Assembly (NCBI RefSeq): GCF_015355785.1
Contig: NZ_JADKYW010000002.1
Span: 62,001-126,000, forward strand
Source of the DNA: Arthrobacter gandavensis
GTDB taxonomy: Bacteria; Actinomycetota; Actinomycetes; Actinomycetales; Micrococcaceae
Length of the DNA stretch: 64,000 bases
Direction: 5' to 3'
This document shows positions 53,083 through 61,833 of this stretch, piece by piece. The notes under the pieces were generated by a model. The model had not been told where the DNA came from. It did not search any database and saw only the letters and a list, made by a program, of their open reading frames with translations. The position numbers and the translations under genes were made by a program. Each line of letters begins with the position of its first letter. The stretch's first letter is position 1.

Positions 53083-55248
53083 TCAGGCCTTCAGCGCCAG
53101 CACAAACGGCAGGACGGATTCAACGCCGGCCAGGCGCAGGGTACGGCCGGCTTCGGTGAGGGTCCAGCGGCTGTCCGCGAAGTCATCCACCAGCAGCACC
53201 GGCCCGGGATTCTCCGCGAACCATGCGGCGCCCTCAGGCGGAACCGCGAACTGTTCCCAGACCGAAGCCAGCCGGAACGCGCTGTTGCCGCCGGGTCCGC
53301 CGGATGGTCCGCCATGCGGCAGCTGCAGGGCTCCCAGGTATGGGATGCGGCCCAGCTCGGAGAGCCCCTGGGCGAGGGACCCCACCAGCTGAGGTCGGGT
53401 CCGGCTGGGTACGGATACGATCGCCACCGGCCGCTGGGACCAGCCCCATTGGGCCAGCACCTGGACGCAACCGTTCAGCAGCGCTTGGTCCACCCGGGTG
53501 TCCTCGGCGCCGGGGCCGAAGATCTCACGCAGCCGTCCGCCCCAGCCAAGGTCCGTCAGGCGGGCGAGCGCGCGTCCGGTGGAGACGGCGGCGTCGGGTT
53601 TGATCTTTCCCTTGACCGGCACCCCCAGCCTGCCCATACCGCTGGGGTACATGCCGCGCGGATCGATGTCCACGCCCACCCGGGCCAGGGCCTGCCCGGC
53701 ACTGTCTGCGGCATCGCCGGCGACCTCGTCCGAGTACCAGCGCCCGGCGCAGTTGTCGCAGCGGCCACACCGCGCAGCCGCAGGATCATCCAGCTGCCGG
53801 GAAAGGAACTCCATCCGGCAGCCGCTGGTGTTCTCGTAGTCCAGCATGGCCTGCTGTTCCCGAACCCGGGCGGCAGCGATCCGCTCGTAGCGTTCCCTGT
53901 CATAGCTCCACTGCCGGCCGGTCCCCCGCCAGCCGCCGGTGACGCGCTCGACTGCGCCGTCCACGGCGAGCACCTTCAGCAGCAGTTCCAGCGGTGAGCG
54001 CTTCAGGTTCACCAGGGTTTCGAGCGCACCGGTGGAAAGCACCGATCCGTCGGCGAGCTCACGCAGCACCGCATTCGCCGGGCCTTCCGACGGCATGGAG
54101 GACGTGGCGAAGTACTCCCAGATATCCCGATCCTCGGCACCGGGCAGCAGCAGTACGTCGGCGTTGGGGGTACCGCGGCCGGCACGGCCAACCTGCTGGT
54201 AGTACGCAACGGGGGACGATGGGGCACCCAGGTGGACCACGAAACCCAGGTCCGGTTTGTCGAAGCCCATGCCCAGCGCGCTGGTGGCCACCAGCGCCTT
54301 GACCTCGTTGTTCTTCAGGGCGGCTTCGGCTGCCTCCCGGTCTGCCGGATCCGTGCGGCCGGTGTAGGCGAGGACGGGATGCCCCGCCTTCTGCAGCAGC
54401 CGGGCGGTGTCCTCCGCGGCAGAGACCGTGAGCGCATAGATGATGCCGCTGCCGGGAAGCTCGTCGATGTGGGTCAGCAGCCACGCGAGCCTGCTGCGCG
54501 GGCTGGGCAGCCGGAGCATGCCGAGGCGGAGGGAGTCCCGGGCCAGGGCGCCGCGGATGGTAAAGACCTCTTCCCCGCCGGCAGCGAGCTGCTCCTCCAC
54601 GTCCTTGACCACCCGGGAGTTCGCGGTGGCCGTGGTGGCGAGGACGGGCACGGAGTGCGGAAGCTGTTCAATCAGGTGCCGGATGCGGCGGTAGTCCGGC
54701 CGGAAGTCGTGGCCCCAGTCGGAGATGCAGTGGGCTTCATCGATCACCAGCAGCCCGGAGCGGCGGACCAGTTCAGGCAGGTGGTTCTCCCGGAACCCGG
54801 GGTTGTTCAGCCGTTCCGGGGAGACAAGGAGCACATCCACGGTGTCCGCTTCCAGGCGGGCGGAGATGTCCTGCCATTCGAGCTGGTTGGCCGAGTTGAT
54901 GGCGGCGGCGCGGACGCCTGCCCGGGCGGCGGCGGCAACCTGGTCCCGCATCAGCGCAAGCAGCGGAGAGACGATCAGAGTCGGCCCGGCACCCCGGGCG
55001 CGCAGCAGCAGGCTGGCCACGAAGTAGACGGCGGACTTGCCCCAGCCGGTGCGCTGGACCACCAGCGCACGTCTTCCTCCCCTGACCAGGGCCTCAATCG
55101 CCTCGTACTGCCCTTCGTGGAACTCGGCGTCGTCCCTGCCCACCAGTGCGCGGAGCAGGGCTGTTGCTTCCGAGCGCAGGGCAGCGGCGTCGTCCGGTTC
55201 GCGTGAAACGGGAGGGACTGTGGTGTGCTGGGCGGATACCGGTTCCAT
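53083..55248 (-). CDS. recQ: RecQ-family DNA helicase with C-terminal phosphoribosyltransferase-like domain
   Basis: A 721-residue helicase. The Walker A region reads QRTGWGKSAVYF, the DEAH box is VIDEAHCISDWGHDFRPDYRR, and motif VI is QQVGRAGRG. The zinc-binding cysteines lie in CGRCDNCAGRWY, after CRMEFL. The last 80 residues (GPVLLVDDFADSRWTLTEAG) resemble the PRPP-binding loop of phosphoribosyltransferases/ComF rather than the usual HRDC domain, an arrangement known in actinobacterial RecQ. The frame continues a further 400 codons upstream, but that part is antisense to the mutase gene. ATG 55248 is therefore chosen. Confidence 0.92.
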   Translation of the reverse strand: MEPVSAQHTTVPPVSREPDDAAALRSEATALLRALVGRDDAEFHEGQYEAIEALVRGGRRALVVQRTGWGKSAVYFVASLLLRARGAGPTLIVSPLLALMRDQVAAAARAGVRAAAINSANQLEWQDISARLEADTVDVLLVSPERLNNPGFRENHLPELVRRSGLLVIDEAHCISDWGHDFRPDYRRIRHLIEQLPHSVPVLATTATANSRVVKDVEEQLAAGGEEVFTIRGALARDSLRLGMLRLPSPRSRLAWLLTHIDELPGSGIIYALTVSAAEDTARLLQKAGHPVLAYTGRTDPADREAAEAALKNNEVKALVATSALGMGFDKPDLGFVVHLGAPSSPVAYYQQVGRAGRGTPNADVLLLPGAEDRDIWEYFATSSMPSEGPANAVLRELADGSVLSTGALETLVNLKRSPLELLLKVLAVDGAVERVTGGWRGTGRQWSYDRERYERIAAARVREQQAMLDYENTSGCRMEFLSRQLDDPAAARCGRCDNCAGRWYSDEVAGDAADSAGQALARVGVDIDPRGMYPSGMGRLGVPVKGKIKPDAAVSTGRALARLTDLGWGGRLREIFGPGAEDTRVDQALLNGCVQVLAQWGWSQRPVAIVSVPSRTRPQLVGSLAQGLSELGRIPYLGALQLPHGGPSGGPGGNSAFRLASVWEQFAVPPEGAAWFAENPGPVLLVDDFADSRWTLTEAGRTLRLAGVESVLPFVLALKA

Positions 55249-55368
55249 ACCTTCCACTATTCCAGCCGCCACGGACAGGTTCGGACGCCGGGGAAAGAGA
55301 TTGTGGAAAACCTTTGCCCTCAACCGGTGTGCTCCGGCCTGCAGCGCGCCCGCTATAGACTGCAAGGC

Positions 55369-56775
55369 GTGACTACTGCATTCGATCTTTCTGCCTCCTT
55401 CAAGGCCTATGACGTCCGAGGTGTTGTTGGCGAGACCATCACCCCGGAAATCGTCAAGGCCGTCGGCGCTGCCTTTGTCGATGTCCTTGGCCTGGCCGGG
55501 GAGACCGTCCTGGTGGGCGGGGACATGCGCCAGTCCTCCCCCGAGTTCGTTAAGGACTTCGCCGCCGGTGCCACCGCGCGCGGAGCCTACGTCCTGCTGC
55601 TGGACCTCATCTCCACCGATGAGCTGTACTACGCCTGCGGCTCGCTGAACGCGGCGGGCGTGACTTTTACCGCCAGCCACAACCCGGCCCAGTACAACGG
55701 CATCAAGATGGCCAAGGCCGGAGCTATTCCGATCTCTTCGGAAACCGGGCTGAAGGAAATCCAGGCAGCCGCGGAGCGCTACCTCAACGACGGGGTGATC
55801 AACTCCGTGGAGGCTCCGGGCCAGATCAGCGTGCGGGACGTCCTCGGCGACTACTCCGCTTACCTGCGCGACCTGGTGGACCTGCGCGGCATCCGGCCGC
55901 TGAAGGTAGTGGTGGACGCGGGCAACGGCATGGCCGGCCTCACCACACCGGCGGTGCTGGGCGACTCCATCCTGCCCGGGCTGCCGCTGGACATCATCCC
56001 GCTGTACTTCGAGCTGGACGGCTCCTTCCCCAACCACCCGGCGAACCCGCTGGAGCCGGAGAACCTGCGGGACCTGCAGGCCGCCGTAGTCGAGCACGGC
56101 GCAGACCTGGGCCTGGCGTTCGACGGCGATGCCGACCGCTGCTTTGTCATCGACGAACTCGGCGCCCCGGTGAGCCCCTCCGCCGTCACGGCCCTGGTGG
56201 CCCGCCGCGAAATTGCCCGCGCCAGGGAAGCCGGCGAAGAGGCACCGGTGATCATCCACAACCTGATTACCTCCCGCGCCGTTCCGGAACTGGTGGAGGC
56301 CTCCGGCGGCCGCGCTGTCCGCACGCGCGTGGGCCATTCCTTCATCAAGGCGCTGATGGCCTCCGAGGGCGCCGTCTTCGGCGGCGAACACTCCGCGCAC
56401 TACTACTTCCGCGACTTCTACAACGCTGATACCGGGATGCTGGCGGCCATGCACGTGCTCGCTGCCCTGGGCGAGCAGGACCTGCCGCTCTCGGACCTCG
56501 CCCGCGAATACGAGCCGTACTTCTCCTCCGGAGAGATCAATTCAAAGCTCGACGACGTCCAGGCGGCCGTGGACCGGGTGCGCAGCGAGTACGACCGTCC
56601 CGGCGTCACCGTGGACGAGATGGACGGATTGACTTTCACCTCAGATGACGGACGGTGGTGGTTCAACCTCCGCGCGTCCAATACCGAACCCTTCCTCCGG
56701 CTCAATGCCGAGGCAGAGGACCTTTCCACGATGGAATTGGTCCGCGACCGTGTTCTTGAACTAGTTAGGAAATGA
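55369..56775 (+). CDS. manB: Phosphomannomutase/phosphoglucomutase
   Basis: A 468-residue alpha-D-phosphohexomutase. Seen: FKAYDVRGVVGETI at the start, the phosphoserine loop TFTASHNPAQYNGIKMAK, the metal-binding DGDADRCFVID, GEHSAHYYFRDF for sugar recognition, and the C-terminal RASNTEPFLRLNAEA phosphate-binding loop. The GTG start at 55369 follows AAGG. An upstream in-frame extension overlaps recQ and is rejected. It supplies mannose-1-phosphate or glucose-1-phosphate for cell-envelope glycans. The next small gene follows after 4 bases. Confidence 0.93.
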   Translation: MTTAFDLSASFKAYDVRGVVGETITPEIVKAVGAAFVDVLGLAGETVLVGGDMRQSSPEFVKDFAAGATARGAYVLLLDLISTDELYYACGSLNAAGVTFTASHNPAQYNGIKMAKAGAIPISSETGLKEIQAAAERYLNDGVINSVEAPGQISVRDVLGDYSAYLRDLVDLRGIRPLKVVVDAGNGMAGLTTPAVLGDSILPGLPLDIIPLYFELDGSFPNHPANPLEPENLRDLQAAVVEHGADLGLAFDGDADRCFVIDELGAPVSPSAVTALVARREIARAREAGEEAPVIIHNLITSRAVPELVEASGGRAVRTRVGHSFIKALMASEGAVFGGEHSAHYYFRDFYNADTGMLAAMHVLAALGEQDLPLSDLAREYEPYFSSGEINSKLDDVQAAVDRVRSEYDRPGVTVDEMDGLTFTSDDGRWWFNLRASNTEPFLRLNAEAEDLSTMELVRDRVLELVRK

Positions 56776-56779
56776 GCTC

Positions 56780-57250
56780 ATGGCTGATGTTGAACTGACC
56801 GGCGGGGAACCTTCCGCCCAGGTACAGGATGACCTGAACTCGCTGCTGGGCACCGCCCTCGGTGTCACGCAGGAACAGCTCGAAGCGCAGGGCGCCTTCC
56901 TGCCGGCTGCCCTGGTGGTGCAGGCCGACGGCGAGCTGCGCATGGTTGCCGTCTCCCCCGAGGAGAGCGACGAGGACCTGGACGCCGAGTCCATGATCGA
57001 CGACCTCTACACCGTCCTCCGGGACCAGAAGGACCAGAACCGCGCAGTAGCAGTGTTCTCGGACATCACCCTCCCGGACGAGGGCACCGACGCCATCCAC
57101 GTGGTGGCGGAACATTCCGAGGGCGTCTGCATCTCGGCCATCCAGACGTACTCCCAGGAGAACGGCGCCTGGACGTTCAATGACCCCATCTGGGAGTCCG
57201 GTGAGCCGGCCGTCTGGGCAGATGGCACCGAAGCGCCGGCCGAGTCCTAA
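56780..57250 (+). CDS. Conserved hypothetical protein (156 aa)
   Basis: A soluble acidic protein of 156 residues with no signal or membrane segment. It has a plausible alpha/beta fold: FLPAALVVQADGELRMVAV, a helix with LDAESMIDDLYTVLRDQ, then RAVAVFSDITLPDEG and AIHVVAEHSEGVCISAIQ. I do not recognise a named family. It begins 4 bases after manB and probably shares its transcript. A strong bidirectional terminator follows. The function is unknown. Confidence 0.7.
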   Translation: MADVELTGGEPSAQVQDDLNSLLGTALGVTQEQLEAQGAFLPAALVVQADGELRMVAVSPEESDEDLDAESMIDDLYTVLRDQKDQNRAVAVFSDITLPDEGTDAIHVVAEHSEGVCISAIQTYSQENGAWTFNDPIWESGEPAVWADGTEAPAES

Positions 57251-57280
57251 TCCGGACGACTCCTAACCCGGCAGAGCATA

Positions 57281-57328
57281 AACAGGCAGGCCCCGCACTC
57301 AGCAGCTGAGTGCGGGGCATGCCTGTTT
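57281..57328. terminator. Bidirectional terminator between manB operon and pckG
   Basis: CCCCGCACTCAGC (57291-57303) pairs with GCTGAGTGCGGGG (57305-57317). An outer AACAGGC/GCCTGTT pair extends the stem, with TTT on the plus side and a matching T-rich end on the minus side. It lies between two convergent genes. Confidence 0.9.
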
Positions 57329-57334
57329 GAGGAC

Positions 57335-59230
57335 CTACTTCGCGGCCGCGAACCGCTCCTTGAGCTCAGCCAGCTTGGCCGTGAGCTCCTCGGGCAGTGA
57401 AGCACCGAAGCGGGCGTACCACTCGTCAATGCCAGCCAGTTCGGCTTCCCACTCGGCCGGATCCACGCGCACCGCCGCTTCGACGTCGGCCGGAGTCATG
57501 TCCAGGCCCTTGAGGTCGATCGATTCACCGGTGGGCACGAAACCGATCGGGGTCTCGACGGCGTCCGACTGGCCTTCGAGGCGCTCGATGACCCACTTGA
57601 GCACGCGCGAATTTTCACCGAAGCCGGGCCACGCGAAGCCGCCGTCTGCCGTGCGGCGGAACCAGTTGACGAGGAAGATGGCCGGGAGCTTTTCCTGGTT
57701 GGCCTTTGCACTGAGCGTGATCCAGTGCTTGAGGTAGTCACCGGCGTCGTAGCCGATGAACGGCAGCATCGCCATCGGATCGCGGCGGACCACGCCAACG
57801 GCACCGGCGGCCGCAGCCGTAGTTTCCGAGGACAGTGTGGAACCCATGAAGATGCCGCTGGTCCAGTCCCTGGCCTGGGTTACCAGCGGGACGGTGGTCT
57901 TGCGGCGGCCGCCGAAGAGGATCGCGGAGACGGGCACGCCGTTCGGGGAATGGTATTCCTCGGCCAGCATGTCGATCTGGTCGATGGGCGTGCAGAAACG
58001 GGAGTTCGGATGCGCCGCCGGGGTGCCCGCTTCCGGGGTCCAGTCGTTTCCACGCCAGTCGGTGAGGTGCGCCGGCGTTTCGTCGGTCATGCCTTCCCAC
58101 CAGACTCCGCCGTCGTCGGTCAGTGCCACATTGGTGAAGATCGAGTTGCCCTTGGCAATGGCCCGCATCGCGTTGGGGTTGGTGCTCCAGCCGGTGCCGG
58201 GGGCGACGCCGAAGAGGCCGGCCTCCGGATTGGTGGCACGGAGTTCACCGTCGCGGCCGAAGCGCAGCCAGGTGATGTCATCGCCGAGGGTCTCCACCTT
58301 CCAGCCTTCGACCGTGGGGTCCAGCAGCGCCAGGTTGGTCTTGCCGCAGGCCGAGGGGAACGCAGCCGAAACGTAGTAGTCCTTCTTTTCCGGGCTGGTG
58401 AGCTTCAGGATGAGCATGTGCTCGGCCAGCCAGCCTTCGTCGCGGGCCATGACCGAGGCGATGCGCAGGGCGTAGCACTTCTTGCCCAGCAGCGCGTTGC
58501 CGCCGTAACCGGAGCCGTAGGAGTAGATGGAGCGGTCTTCGGGGAAGTGGACAATCCACTTCTCCTCGTTGCACGGCCAGGACGCATCTTCCTGACCGTC
58601 TTCCAGCGGTGCACCCACGGAGTGCAGGGCGGGAACGAAGAAGGCATCCAGCTCTTCCATCTTCCGCAGCACGTCGGTGCCGATGCGCGCCATGATGCGC
58701 ATGGACGCCACAACGTAGGCGCTGTCAGTGATTTCGATGCCGAACTTCGGGTCCTCGGCGTCGAGGTGGCCCATCACGAACGGAATGACGTACATGGTGC
58801 GCCCGCGCATTGAACCGGCGAAGAGCCCGTTCAGCTTGGTGCGCATTTCCGCGGGGTCCATCCAGTTGTTGGTGAACCCGGCGTCTTCGCGCTTCTCGGA
58901 GCAGATGAAAGTCTGCTCCTCCACGCGGGCCACGTCCTTGGGGTCGGAGAAAGCCGCAAAGGAGTTGGGGAAGGTTTCGGGGTTCAGGCGGATCAGGGTT
59001 CCGGCATCGACCAATTCGTCCGTCAGTGCCTTGTTCTCTGCCTCGGAGCCGTCAACCCAATAGACTTCGGCGGGCTGCGTCAGCTCGGCCACTTCCTTCA
59101 CCCAGGCCAGCAGGCCGCTGTGGGTGGTGGGTGCCCCGTTGGAGGCCCCCCTGATCTTGCTGTCCTGCAACTGGCTAGGAGCAGCGTTGCCGCTCTCATC
59201 GAGAACTAGCTGACGCGCGTCATCGCCCAT
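57335..59230 (-). CDS. pckG: Phosphoenolpyruvate carboxykinase (GTP)
   Basis: A 631-residue GTP-dependent PEPCK converting oxaloacetate to PEP for gluconeogenesis. Hallmarks: [56 protein letters not shown], the P-loop [14 protein letters not shown] with the reactive Cys, [18 protein letters not shown], and SETTAAAAG with NWF later. ATG 59230 follows GAAGGGAAG, and the 21-codon extension upstream lacks similarity. A CRP-like site lies about 150 bases upstream, which fits control by carbon source. Confidence 0.96.
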   Translation of the reverse strand: MGDDARQLVLDESGNAAPSQLQDSKIRGASNGAPTTHSGLLAWVKEVAELTQPAEVYWVDGSEAENKALTDELVDAGTLIRLNPETFPNSFAAFSDPKDVARVEEQTFICSEKREDAGFTNNWMDPAEMRTKLNGLFAGSMRGRTMYVIPFVMGHLDAEDPKFGIEITDSAYVVASMRIMARIGTDVLRKMEELDAFFVPALHSVGAPLEDGQEDASWPCNEEKWIVHFPEDRSIYSYGSGYGGNALLGKKCYALRIASVMARDEGWLAEHMLILKLTSPEKKDYYVSAAFPSACGKTNLALLDPTVEGWKVETLGDDITWLRFGRDGELRATNPEAGLFGVAPGTGWSTNPNAMRAIAKGNSIFTNVALTDDGGVWWEGMTDETPAHLTDWRGNDWTPEAGTPAAHPNSRFCTPIDQIDMLAEEYHSPNGVPVSAILFGGRRKTTVPLVTQARDWTSGIFMGSTLSSETTAAAAGAVGVVRRDPMAMLPFIGYDAGDYLKHWITLSAKANQEKLPAIFLVNWFRRTADGGFAWPGFGENSRVLKWVIERLEGQSDAVETPIGFVPTGESIDLKGLDMTPADVEAAVRVDPAEWEAELAGIDEWYARFGASLPEELTAKLAELKERFAAAK

Positions 59231-59376
59231 GACTCTTCCCTTCGTTGGGTCACTGGTGTTTTTTGATGCTATTTCCAACCTCCGGGGCTCCAACGGCGAA
59301 AAGATGTTACCTATGTGGCGTATGACTCCAAGTTTGCCTAGATTTCAGGGGTAGTTCAGCGTGCAGCACCCTTTCG

Positions 59377-59392
59377 TGTGACGAAGGTCATA
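59377..59392. promoter_or_regulatory. Candidate CRP/GlxR-type site upstream of pckG
   Basis: TGTGACGAAGGTCATA matches TGTGA-N6-TCACA at 9 of 10 positions. It is 147 bases before the pckG start, in the pckG/tRNA-Arg intergenic region. Confidence 0.5.
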
Positions 59393-59404
59393 TAGACCGG
59401 TCTA
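59393..59404. promoter_or_regulatory. Perfect 12-bp palindrome TAGACCGGTCTA
   Basis: TAGACCGGTCTA abuts the CRP-like site. AGACCGGTCT-type palindromes are common operators of TetR-family repressors. No TetR gene is nearby, so any such factor would act from elsewhere. Confidence 0.4.
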
Positions 59405-59428
59405 GTTATTCACCGTAATGGAACTCGA

Positions 59429-59458
59429 TTGGCGTTCTCTCCGGAACCCCGCTATAGT
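59429..59458 (+). promoter_or_regulatory. Candidate promoter of tRNA-Arg(ACG)
   Basis: TTGGCG (59429-59434) and TATAGT (59453-59458) are separated by 18 bases, 77 bases before the tRNA. Confidence 0.5.
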
Positions 59459-59534
59459 TATCTACGGCCAAACAGCCACGGAAGAACTTGAAAGAAGCAG
59501 GGGAAACCCCGTAACTTCCAGAATATTCCAGAAT

Positions 59535-59607
59535 GCGTGCGTAGCTCAACGGATAGAGCATCTGACTACGGATCAGAAGGTTGGGGGTTCGAATCCCTTC
59601 GCGCGCA
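59535..59607 (+). tRNA. tRNA-Arg (anticodon ACG)
   Basis: A 73-nt cloverleaf. The acceptor GCGTGCG (59535-59541) pairs with CGCGCGC (59600-59606). The anticodon stem TCTGA/TCAGA encloses CTACGGA with ACG at 59568-59570. The T arm carries GGTTCGAATC. The CCA is encoded (59608-59610). The A at position 34 would be edited to inosine, and the editing enzyme gene tadA begins at the right edge of this window. Confidence 0.96.
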
Positions 59608-59616
59608 CCACTGAAG

Positions 59617-59659
59617 AACCCCGCCTGACCAGGTACATCCCGGTCAGGCGGGGTTTTTT
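59617..59659 (+). terminator. Intrinsic terminator of tRNA-Arg(ACG)
   Basis: AACCCCGCCTGACC and GGTCAGGCGGGGTT pair perfectly over 14 bp and are followed by TTTT. Confidence 0.93.
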
Positions 59660-59730
59660 GCTGTCCGGGCGTCGGCGCCGGTGCCGGAGCCCACTTGCCC
59701 GCGGCCGCTGTGGCTGAGAGGCTCGGCGTC

Positions 59731-61155
59731 ATGACTGAATCGCTGGAAACTGACGTAGTTGTCCTTGGCGCCGGGGCTGCGGGGGAAAACGCCGCTGGCC
59801 GGGTAGTCGGCGCCGGCCTTGAATCGATCCTCGTGGAGTCCGCCCTGGTGGGCGGGGAATGCTCCTACTGGGCCTGCATGCCGTCCAAGGCGCTGCTGCG
59901 CCCGGGTACCGCCCTGGCGGAGGCACGGGCGGTCGACGGCTCACGCGAAGCAGCAGCGGGAAGCCTGGACGTCCCTGCCGTCCTGCGGCGCCGCGATTCG
60001 TTCACCTCCAACTGGGACGATGCTTCCCAGGTCCAGTGGGTCAAGGACACCGGTATCGGCCTTGTCCGCGGGCGGGCCCGCCTGACCGCGGAGCGTACCG
60101 TCGAAATAACGGACGACGGCGGAACCCGGGTGAGCATCACGGCGCGGCACGCCGTCGTGCTCGCCACCGGCTCTGTTCCCCTTGAGCCTCCCGTGGACGG
60201 CCTGGCGGACGTGGAGTACTGGGGCACCCGGGAGGCCACCTCCTCCAGCGAGATTCCCGGTCGCCTTCTGGTCCTGGGCGGCGGGGTGGCCGGCACGGAG
60301 CTGGCCCAGGCCTACGCCCGGCTGGGCTCCAAAGTCTCCATGGTGGCCCGGCACGGAGTCCTGGATTCACTTCCAGGCCCGGCCGCGAAGCTGGTCACGG
60401 ACGCCCTGGAAGCTGACGGCGTCGAAATCCACAGCAACACCTCGCCGGAGCGGATCTCCACAGACGGATCCGGCGCGATTGTCATGGAGCTGCCGGGCGG
60501 GCAGCTCCTGTCCGGTGACCGGCTGCTCGTCTCCACCGGGCGCCGCCCTGCGCTGGACGGACTGGGCCTGGAAGAGCTGGGCCTGGACCCGGCCTCGCTG
60601 CGGACCGATGATTCCGGACTGGTGGCAGGCGCCGAAAACTGGCTGTACGCCGTGGGCGACGCAGCGGGGAAGGTACTGCTGACCCATCAGGGCAAATACG
60701 AGGCGCGCGCCACCGGATCAGCCATAGCAGCACGTGCCCGGAAGGAGATCGGCTTTGGCGAGCCGCCGGCTTACAGCCGCTTCGCGTCGACGGCGGACCA
60801 CACCGCGATTCCGCAGGTCGTCTTCACGGATCCGGAGATCGCCATGGTCGGCCTCAGCGGCCGGGACGCGCGCGCCCGGGGAATCCGGGTGAGCGAAACG
60901 TCCCTGCCGCTGAGCGTGGCCGGATCCTCCCTGTTCGCGGACGGGTACACCGGATGGGCCCAGATGGTGGTGGATGAGGACCGCGGGATCCCCGTGGGGT
61001 TCACGTTCGCGGGACCGGGCGTGGCGGAACTGCTGCACGCTGCCACGATCGCGGTTACGGCCCAGGTGCCGCTGGACCGGCTGTGGCACGCAGTTCCGGC
61101 CTACCCCACCATTAGCGAAATCTGGCTGCGCCTGCTGGAAAAGTACGGACTCTAG
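59731..61155 (+). CDS. Pyridine nucleotide-disulfide oxidoreductase (dihydrolipoamide dehydrogenase/mercuric reductase-like)
   Basis: A 474-residue flavoprotein. The FAD-binding motif is VLGAGAAGENAAGRV, the redox-active pair is ECSYWACMPSKALL (C-x4-C kept, but the flanking sequence is unlike GGTCLNxGC), NAD(P) binding is VLGGGVAGTELAQAY, and the second FAD motif is YAVGDAAGK. The dimerisation domain ends in PAYPTISEIW, where true lipoamide dehydrogenases have HPTxSE. The catalytic His is therefore replaced by Tyr. It may reduce a different disulfide or quinone. ATG 59731 is chosen because the twelve upstream codons are outside the family. No lipoate-enzyme genes are nearby. Confidence 0.88.
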   Translation: MTESLETDVVVLGAGAAGENAAGRVVGAGLESILVESALVGGECSYWACMPSKALLRPGTALAEARAVDGSREAAAGSLDVPAVLRRRDSFTSNWDDASQVQWVKDTGIGLVRGRARLTAERTVEITDDGGTRVSITARHAVVLATGSVPLEPPVDGLADVEYWGTREATSSSEIPGRLLVLGGGVAGTELAQAYARLGSKVSMVARHGVLDSLPGPAAKLVTDALEADGVEIHSNTSPERISTDGSGAIVMELPGGQLLSGDRLLVSTGRRPALDGLGLEELGLDPASLRTDDSGLVAGAENWLYAVGDAAGKVLLTHQGKYEARATGSAIAARARKEIGFGEPPAYSRFASTADHTAIPQVVFTDPEIAMVGLSGRDARARGIRVSETSLPLSVAGSSLFADGYTGWAQMVVDEDRGIPVGFTFAGPGVAELLHAATIAVTAQVPLDRLWHAVPAYPTISEIWLRLLEKYGL

Positions 61156-61683
61156 CTAGCCCCGCGGAACCACGAAATCAGTGACGCGGGCGTCGCGTCC
61201 GTCCAGTTCAGCCCACGGAACCTCCAGCTGCATGACGGTGAGACCGGAGGTTGGGTAGCGTGTGGCCATCTCCATGACGGCATCCTCATCCGAGCGGATG
61301 GAGGCCAGCCGCATGGCAACTTCCTGCACGCCGGGCATGTGCCCTATAACCAGCAGGCTGGTGACGGTCTCCGGAACGTGATTGATGACGCTGAGGATCT
61401 CGGACGGGGAAGCGTCGTACAGCCGGTCTTCCAACTTCGCGGTGGGAGCCTTCTCCCCCAGCTCGTCGCAGACCCAGGTACAGGTCTGCCTGGTCCGCAG
61501 GGCGGAGGAGCAGAGGATGAAATCCGGAACGGCGTCGTTCTCCCGCATCCAGACGCCTGCCTGCGGGGCGTCCCGGTGGCCGCGGCCGGAGAGCGGCCGC
61601 TCATGGTCCGAGGTGACCTCACGCGGCCAGTCTGCCTTGGCATGCCGCAGCAGCATCAGTTTCTTCAGGTGGTGGCCGCTCAT
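61156..61683 (-). CDS. SixA-type phosphohistidine phosphatase (histidine phosphatase family)
   Basis: A 175-residue protein with the phosphatase signature LMLLRHAKADWP near the N-terminus, SSALRTRQTCTW, and VIGHMPGVQEVAMRLA with the second catalytic His. The length and the RHAKA motif match the SixA branch, which removes phosphate from histidines of signalling proteins in E. coli. Other small-molecule substrates are possible in actinobacteria. It is convergent with the flavoprotein gene, with no bases between the stops. Confidence 0.86.
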   Translation of the reverse strand: MSGHHLKKLMLLRHAKADWPREVTSDHERPLSGRGHRDAPQAGVWMRENDAVPDFILCSSALRTRQTCTWVCDELGEKAPTAKLEDRLYDASPSEILSVINHVPETVTSLLVIGHMPGVQEVAMRLASIRSDEDAVMEMATRYPTSGLTVMQLEVPWAELDGRDARVTDFVVPRG

Positions 61684-61741
61684 GGGCCCAGTCTATCGGC
61701 GTGCCGGGTTCCGCCCTGCGGGCCCTGCTCCCGCCCGGCGG

Positions 61742-61823
61742 CCCCTCACCTCCCTCGAGATGACAGAAAGTGCTGGTCTGAGAGCTCAAACCAGCACTTT
61801 CTGCCATTTCGATGGCGGGGGGC
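61742..61823. repeat. Palindromic intergenic element, copy 3 of 3
   Basis: The arms at 61756-61777 (CGAGATGACAGAAAGTGCTGGT) and 61790-61811 form a 22-bp stem with two imperfect positions. C- and G-rich flanks are again present. Compared with copies 1 and 2, the inner pair AACTGC/GCAGTT is changed to AAGTGC/GCACTT, a compensatory change. It lies 23 bases after the winged-helix gene's stop. Confidence 0.85.
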
Positions 61824-61833
61824 GCAGGGACAG

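Noticed and set aside
55249-56454. 400-codon N-terminal extension of the RecQ frame
   Set aside because: It lies wholly antisense to the phosphomannomutase gene and has no family similarity; the helicase starts at 55248.
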